Origin: Angustibacter sp049994355
Lineage (GTDB): Bacteria; Actinomycetota; Actinomycetes; Actinomycetales; Angustibacteraceae
Assembly: GCF_049994355.1 (NCBI RefSeq)
Contig: NZ_CP188257.1
Coordinates: 4,340,001 to 4,404,000 of the forward strand
DNA length: 64,000 nt
Direction: 5' to 3'
In this document: positions 59,698-64,000 of the stretch, in pieces
How the letters are laid out: each line of letters begins with the position of its first letter
Numbering within the stretch: position 1 is the first letter of the stretch
Position numbers and translations under genes: made by a program
Notes under the pieces: model-generated
Told to the model about the DNA's origin: nothing
Seen by the model: only the letters and a program-made list of their open reading frames with translations
Databases searched by the model: none

Positions 59698-61167
59698 GTG
59701 GTCTTCACGTCGGTCGACGCCGTCGACACCCAGCAGCAGGACGAGCCGGGCGGGCGCCGGTTCCCAGCCAACTTCGCCTGGGGCTCAGCCACCGCCGCCT
59801 ACCAGATCGAGGGAGCCGTCGCCGAGGGCGGGCGCACCCCGTCGATCTGGGACACGTTCAGCCACACCCCCGGCAAGGTGGCGGGCGGCGACACCGGCGA
59901 CGTGGCCGTGGACCACTTCCACCGGTTCCGAGAGGACGTCGCGATCATGCGCGAGCTCGGGCTGACCACCTACCGGATGTCGGTCGCCTGGCCGCGGATC
60001 ACCCCGGACGTCGGGCCGGACGACCTGGGCCCGGTCAACCAGCAGGGGCTGGCCTTCTACCGTGCACTGGTCGACGAGCTCGTCGCCGCCGGGATCGAAC
60101 CGGCCGTCACGCTGTACCACTGGGACCTCCCGCAGGCCCTGGAGGACGCCGGCGGCTGGACCGACCGGCGTACCGCACAGCGCTTCGCCGAGTACGCGGC
60201 CGTGGTCGCGACGGCGCTCGCACCGGACGTCCAGACGTTCATCACGCTCAACGAGCCGTGGTGCTCGGCGTACCTCGGCTACGCCAGCGGCGTCCACGCT
60301 CCCGGCCGCCAGGAGCCGGCGTCCGCACTGAGCGCGGTGCACCACCTCAACCTCGCGCACGGTCTGGCCAGCTCGGCGATCCGGGCGGCGGTGCCGACCG
60401 CCAGGGTCGGGCTGACGCTGAACCTCGCCTGGGTCCACTCGCCGGCCGGCGAAACCGCGGACGACGACGCTGTGCGCCGGGTCGACGGCCTGCAGAACCG
60501 GGTGTTCCTCGACCCCGTGCTCAACGGCCGCTACCCCGCCGACGTGCTGGCCGACACCAGCGAGGTCACCGACTGGTCGTTCGTGCTGGACGGCGACCTC
60601 GAGCTGGTGCACCAGGTGCCGGACGTGCTCGGCGTCAACTACTACTCCCCCACGGTTGTCCGGCAGTGGGACGGCGACCGCCCCCGCGAGACCGCAGACG
60701 GCCACGGGGACACCTCCGCGACGCCATGGATCGGGTGCGACGGCGTGGAGTTTCCCGAGCAGCCCGGCAGGCACACCGACATGGGCTGGCCGATCGACCC
60801 CCGCGGTCTGACCGAGCTGCTGCTGCGCCTGCACCGCGAGCACCCCGGCGTGGACCTGATGGTCACCGAGAACGGCGCGGCCTTCCCCGACGTCGTCGCG
60901 GCGGACGGTCAGGTGCACGACCAGGACCGGGTCGACTACCTGCGCGACCACCTCGGCGCCGTGCTCGACGCGATCGAGGTGGGCGCGCCGGTGCGCGGCT
61001 ACTTCCTGTGGTCGCTGCTGGACAACTTCGAGTGGTCCTTCGGCTACTCCAAGCGCTTCGGCATCGTGCACATCGACTACGACACCCTGGTGCGAACGCT
61101 CAAGGACAGCGCGCACTGGTACTCCGCGGTCGTCAAAGCCGGCGGCGCACTGCCGGCCGACGGTTGA
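59698..61167 (+). CDS. GH1 beta-glucosidase (BglC-like)
   Basis: A 489-residue family 1 glycoside hydrolase without signal peptide, so it acts in the cytoplasm on imported beta-glucosides. The N-terminal signature is FAWGSATAAYQIEGA; the acid/base Glu is in TLNEPWCSAYLGY near residue 185; and the nucleophile Glu is in LMVTENGAAFPD near residue 390. It starts at GTG 59698 with a GAGG site. Its place after the importer genes matches the cebEFG-bglC order of Streptomyces. The gene converges with the GGDEF gene 10 bases away. Confidence 0.95.
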   Translation: MVFTSVDAVDTQQQDEPGGRRFPANFAWGSATAAYQIEGAVAEGGRTPSIWDTFSHTPGKVAGGDTGDVAVDHFHRFREDVAIMRELGLTTYRMSVAWPRITPDVGPDDLGPVNQQGLAFYRALVDELVAAGIEPAVTLYHWDLPQALEDAGGWTDRRTAQRFAEYAAVVATALAPDVQTFITLNEPWCSAYLGYASGVHAPGRQEPASALSAVHHLNLAHGLASSAIRAAVPTARVGLTLNLAWVHSPAGETADDDAVRRVDGLQNRVFLDPVLNGRYPADVLADTSEVTDWSFVLDGDLELVHQVPDVLGVNYYSPTVVRQWDGDRPRETADGHGDTSATPWIGCDGVEFPEQPGRHTDMGWPIDPRGLTELLLRLHREHPGVDLMVTENGAAFPDVVAADGQVHDQDRVDYLRDHLGAVLDAIEVGAPVRGYFLWSLLDNFEWSFGYSKRFGIVHIDYDTLVRTLKDSAHWYSAVVKAGGALPADG

Positions 61168-61177
61168 CCTGACGCGC

Positions 61178-62794
61178 TCAGGCGCCTCGGGTCCGGATGC
61201 CCTTGCTGGCGTACAGGTCGTCGTCCGCCCGGCGGTAGGTCGCGGTGCGCGCCGTCCCGGGCTCGGACGGGTCGTGCAGCTGGCCGATGCTCGAACCGCA
61301 GCTGACCCGTACCTCGAGTCCGTCGGCGATGGCGTCCCAGGGGTAGGCGCCGACCCGCTCGCGGATCCGCAGCGTCCGCTCCTCCATCGCCGCCGGGTGG
61401 ACGTTCCGCGGGACCAGGACGGCGAACTCGTCGCCGCCGAGGCGCAACAGCACGTCACCTGAGTCCTCGCACTCGCGCAGCACCTCGGCCAGCGCACGCA
61501 GCACGTCGTCGCCGACGGCGTGGCCGTAGGTGTCGTTGACCCTCTTGAAGCCGTCGACGTCCACCAGCAGCAGCGCGGACGGCGAGCCCGCCGGGTCGGT
61601 GCCGGACAGCCAGTCCTCGAAGACCCGGCGGTTGCTGAGCCCGGTCAGCGGATCGGTGGACGCCGCGTGGACCAGCCGCTCCCGCTCGGCGCGGCTCCGG
61701 GCGACCCGGATCTGCGCGTGCGCTGCCGCGAGCACGGCGCGTCGGGACTCCCAGCTGGATCGGGCCAGCAGGTCGGTGTAGTCGGACTGCGCCTGGTAGG
61801 CGAGCGCCCGACGGCTGCGTCCCAGCCACGACGCGCGCGGATGCCGGCGGGTCATCGAGGTGAGCACGTTGGCCCGCACCCACGCGGGGTAGGTCGAGGA
61901 CGAGGACGAAGGGGACGTCGTGACGCCGAGCTGGGCCGCGTCCCGGGCGACCGCGCGCCGCTCGGCGCGGGTGCCGGCGCGGCGGGAACGGGCGAGCAGC
62001 CAGGTCGCCTCGAGCAGCGGCAGAATCTCGCGGTCACCGTTCGCGCGCAGGCCGCTGACGTCGGCGGCCACCTTCCCGGGGTCGGCGCCGTGCACGTCGG
62101 TGAGCAGGTCGACCACCGAGGAGCAGCCCTCGGCGACCTGCATCCACAGCTGTGGCATCGGGGTGTCGCGGGCCGGGCCGAGCGCTTCGGCCGCCCGGGC
62201 GAACTCACGGCGGGCACCGTCCTCGTCACCGACCTCGACCAGCGCCAGCGCCCACTCCACCCGGATGAGCACCGGGTTGACCGCCAGGGCGGCCCGCATG
62301 ACCGGCGCCGGGTCACGACGGCCGGCCTCGGCGGCCAGGTCGTACAGCTCGTCGGTCAGCTCCCACAGCCGCAGGCTGTTGTAGGCCGCGCCGAGAATCG
62401 TGTAGCCGGTGGCCCTGTCCTGGGACGGCAGCCCGTCGTCGTCCAGGATGACCATCGCGTTGGCGGCGTCCTCGAGCATCTGCCGGGTGTCACCGTGCGC
62501 GTTCTTGAGCACGCCGCGCACGCCGAGCGCGCAGGCGACGATAGCGAGCTGCGAGGTGTGCCGCGCCTGGGCGAGCAGGTCCTCGACCCGGCCGTCGGTG
62601 CGCCGGTCGGGACCGTGCACCAGGTCGTGCACGATCGCGACGAGCTGGAGCACCAGGTCGACGCGGTTCCAACCACGCTTGCGGGCCACGCGCTGGGCTG
62701 AGACGACGTCGGCGAGGGCACCGGCGGGGTCCTCCGCCTGCACACCCTCGAGCAAGTCGTACGCGCGTCGGTACGCGCGCTGCTCGTCGTCCAC
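61178..62794 (-). CDS. Diguanylate cyclase with helical sensor region, no RxxD I-site
   Basis: A 538-residue cytoplasmic protein of the same design as the one at 32-33.6 kb: about 370 residues of helical, TPR-like repeats, then a GGDEF domain (STDPLTGLSNRRVFEDWLSG, LLVDVDGFKRVND, LLRLGGDEFAVLV). At the I-site position the sequence is DSGD, so the RxxD arginine is missing and product inhibition is not expected. GGDEF itself is intact. ATG 62794 is the start. It is probably an ancient paralogue of the other GGDEF protein. Confidence 0.9.
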   Translation of the reverse strand: MDDEQRAYRRAYDLLEGVQAEDPAGALADVVSAQRVARKRGWNRVDLVLQLVAIVHDLVHGPDRRTDGRVEDLLAQARHTSQLAIVACALGVRGVLKNAHGDTRQMLEDAANAMVILDDDGLPSQDRATGYTILGAAYNSLRLWELTDELYDLAAEAGRRDPAPVMRAALAVNPVLIRVEWALALVEVGDEDGARREFARAAEALGPARDTPMPQLWMQVAEGCSSVVDLLTDVHGADPGKVAADVSGLRANGDREILPLLEATWLLARSRRAGTRAERRAVARDAAQLGVTTSPSSSSSTYPAWVRANVLTSMTRRHPRASWLGRSRRALAYQAQSDYTDLLARSSWESRRAVLAAAHAQIRVARSRAERERLVHAASTDPLTGLSNRRVFEDWLSGTDPAGSPSALLLVDVDGFKRVNDTYGHAVGDDVLRALAEVLRECEDSGDVLLRLGGDEFAVLVPRNVHPAAMEERTLRIRERVGAYPWDAIADGLEVRVSCGSSIGQLHDPSEPGTARTATYRRADDDLYASKGIRTRGA

Positions 62795-62905
62795 CGATAC
62801 TCCCCTGCTGCGTGCCGACCCTGGACCCTGTCTTGGTCTTCGGCAGGGGCGGCGCCCATCTTGAAGCGCCGGGCCGCCGACTCGCTGCCAACCTGCTGGG
62901 TACGG

Positions 62906-62943
62906 CGAAGCGGCGCGCCCCCCGGTGGGTGCGCGCCGCTTCG
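62906..62943 (-). terminator. clpC terminator hairpin
   Basis: A perfect 13-bp stem (CGAAGCGGCGCGC at 62906-62918 with 62931-62943) with a 12-base loop lies 16 bases after the clpC stop. It is the expected intrinsic-type terminator of clpC. No U-tract follows. Confidence 0.8.
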
Positions 62944-62959
62944 AACGTGCGGTGCCGGG

Positions 62960-64000
62960 TCAGCCGGCCTGGTCGCCGGCCTCGCCTGAGGCCTTGGGCG
63001 GCTCCGCGCTCGCGGCCGTCGCGACACCGACCGCAGCCGGCTCGGGGATGGCGGCCTTGGGTGCACCGACGAACGTGAAGATGCGCTCCTTGCCCTCGCC
63101 CTCGACGTCCACCAGCACGATCGAGCCGGCCTTGAGCTCGCCGTACAGGATCTTCTCCGAGAGCACGTCCTCGACGTCGCGCTGGATGGTGCGGCGCAGC
63201 GGGCGGGCGCCCAGCACCGGGTCGTAGCCCTTCTCGGCGAGCAGCGTCTTGGCCGCGGGCGTGAGCTCGATGCCCATGTCCTTGTCCTTGAGCCGCGTGT
63301 CGAGCTTGGCCAGCATCAGGTCGACGATCTGGATGATCTCGTCCTGGGTCAGCTGCGGGAACACGATCGTGTCGTCCACGCGGTTGAGGAACTCGGGACG
63401 GAAGTGCTGCTTCAGCTCGTCCGTGACCTTGGCCTTCATCCGCTCGTACCCGGTGGCCGTGTCGCTACCCGACGAGAACCCGACGCCCTGCCCCTTGGAG
63501 ATGTCCCGGGTGCCGAGGTTCGTGGTCATGATGATCACGGTGTTCTTGAAGTCGACCATCCGGCCCTGGGAGTCGGTCAGACGACCGTCCTCCAGGATCT
63601 GCAGCAGCGAGTTGAAGATGTCCGGGTGGGCCTTCTCGACCTCGTCGAAGAGCACGACCGAGAACGGCTTGCGGCGCACCTTCTCGGTGAGCTGGCCGCC
63701 CTCCTCGTAGCCGACGTAGCCGGGCGGGGAGCCGAACAACCGCGAGACGGTGTGCTTCTCGCTGAACTCGCTCATGTCCAGCTGGATCAACGAGTCCTCG
63801 TCGCCGAACAGGAACTCGGCCAGCGTCTTGGCGAGCTCGGTCTTACCGACACCGGTGGGGCCGGCGAAGATGAACGAACCGCCGGGGCGGCGCGGGTCCT
63901 TCAGGCCGGCGCGGGTGCGCCGGATGGCCTGGGAGAGCGCCTTGATGGCGTCGTTCATGCCGACGATCCGCTTGTGCAGCTCGTCCTCCATGCGCAGCAG
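62960..64000 (-). CDS. clpC: ATP-dependent Clp protease ATPase subunit ClpC (5' part outside window)
   Basis: The C-terminal portion of a Hsp100/ClpC unfoldase. The visible part is the second AAA domain (D2): Walker A IFAGPTGVGKTELAKTL, Walker B VVLFDEVEKAHPD, pore loop GSPPGYVGYEEGGQL, and sensor 2/arginine region GYDPVLGARPLRRTIQRDV. ClpC feeds unfolded proteins to ClpP and is essential in many actinobacteria. The last 30 residues are a divergent Ala/Pro/Glu-rich tail. The N-domain, D1 and M-domain lie beyond base 64000. Confidence 0.96.
   Translation of the reverse strand: MLRMEDELHKRIVGMNDAIKALSQAIRRTRAGLKDPRRPGGSFIFAGPTGVGKTELAKTLAEFLFGDEDSLIQLDMSEFSEKHTVSRLFGSPPGYVGYEEGGQLTEKVRRKPFSVVLFDEVEKAHPDIFNSLLQILEDGRLTDSQGRMVDFKNTVIIMTTNLGTRDISKGQGVGFSSGSDTATGYERMKAKVTDELKQHFRPEFLNRVDDTIVFPQLTQDEIIQIVDLMLAKLDTRLKDKDMGIELTPAAKTLLAEKGYDPVLGARPLRRTIQRDVEDVLSEKILYGELKAGSIVLVDVEGEGKERIFTFVGAPKAAIPEPAAVGVATAASAEPPKASGEAGDQAG

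Noticed and set aside
62960..64000. Truncated or pseudogene clpC
   Set aside because: The frame is intact to the window edge with all D2 motifs, so the missing N-terminal part is simply outside the window.

Overview
The window is chromosomal DNA from a high-GC Gram-positive bacterium of the class Actinomycetes. The evidence is very GC-rich coding DNA with frequent GTG/TTG starts, many 4-nt ATGA/GTGA gene overlaps, and actinobacterial marker genes: a BldC-type regulator, the 32-residue AURKAIKE/bS22-type ribosomal protein, a BldN-like sigma factor with a DUF5667 anti-sigma partner, a Rex-headed hem cluster, ClpC and DisA. Genus cannot be told from sequence inspection. I see no tRNA, rRNA, insertion sequence, prophage or CRISPR array; the window reads as core chromosome with some accessory regulation and transport.

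Layout. (1) 1-9.3 kb, mostly minus strand: rex-hemA-hemC-cobA/hemD-hemB, then hemL plus a cut-off histidine phosphatase, interrupted by a divergent MarR/YceI pair; a good Rex operator lies upstream of rex. (2) 9.4-17.7 kb: a large LuxR (LAL) regulator with a small unknown protein in front, an ECF sigma factor with a membrane partner, and a HAD phosphatase / BldN-like sigma / anti-sigma cluster. (3) 17.9-27.3 kb: a secreted thermolysin-type protease, an APH-like kinase, an O-methyltransferase, two cell-wall lipoproteins (YkuD L,D-transpeptidase and M15 peptidase), an acyltransferase, an SDR and bS22. (4) 27.4-42.6 kb: bldC, an AcuC-type deacetylase, a KtrB/KtrA potassium transporter, a TPR-like GGDEF protein, proline dehydrogenase and proC with a deaminase-acetyltransferase fusion, an ABC exporter with a TetR regulator, and Ppx. 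(5) 42.6-54.9 kb: radA-disA-mutY, an ABC-2 exporter, a polysaccharide deacetylase, an ArgA-like acetyltransferase and a MacAB-type efflux operon. (6) 55-61.2 kb: a LacI regulator with a CebEFG-like sugar ABC importer and a GH1 beta-glucosidase, with paired 14-16 bp operators. (7) 61.2-64 kb: a second GGDEF protein and the 3' part of clpC.

How the parts fit. Rex (NADH/NAD+ sensing) very likely controls tetrapyrrole synthesis from glutamyl-tRNA onward. The LacI system imports a beta-glucoside, probably cellobiose, and cleaves it in the cytoplasm. DisA makes c-di-AMP and the KtrA RCK_C domain is a plausible target. Two GGDEF proteins (one with, one without an RxxD inhibitory site) imply c-di-GMP signalling.

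The most unusual non-coding signals are long inverted repeats between genes, including a dispersed palindromic element of about 95 bp present twice (3007-3101 and 31232-31324), both times between converging genes, and a 15-bp-stem hairpin inside the coding start of the first sugar permease.
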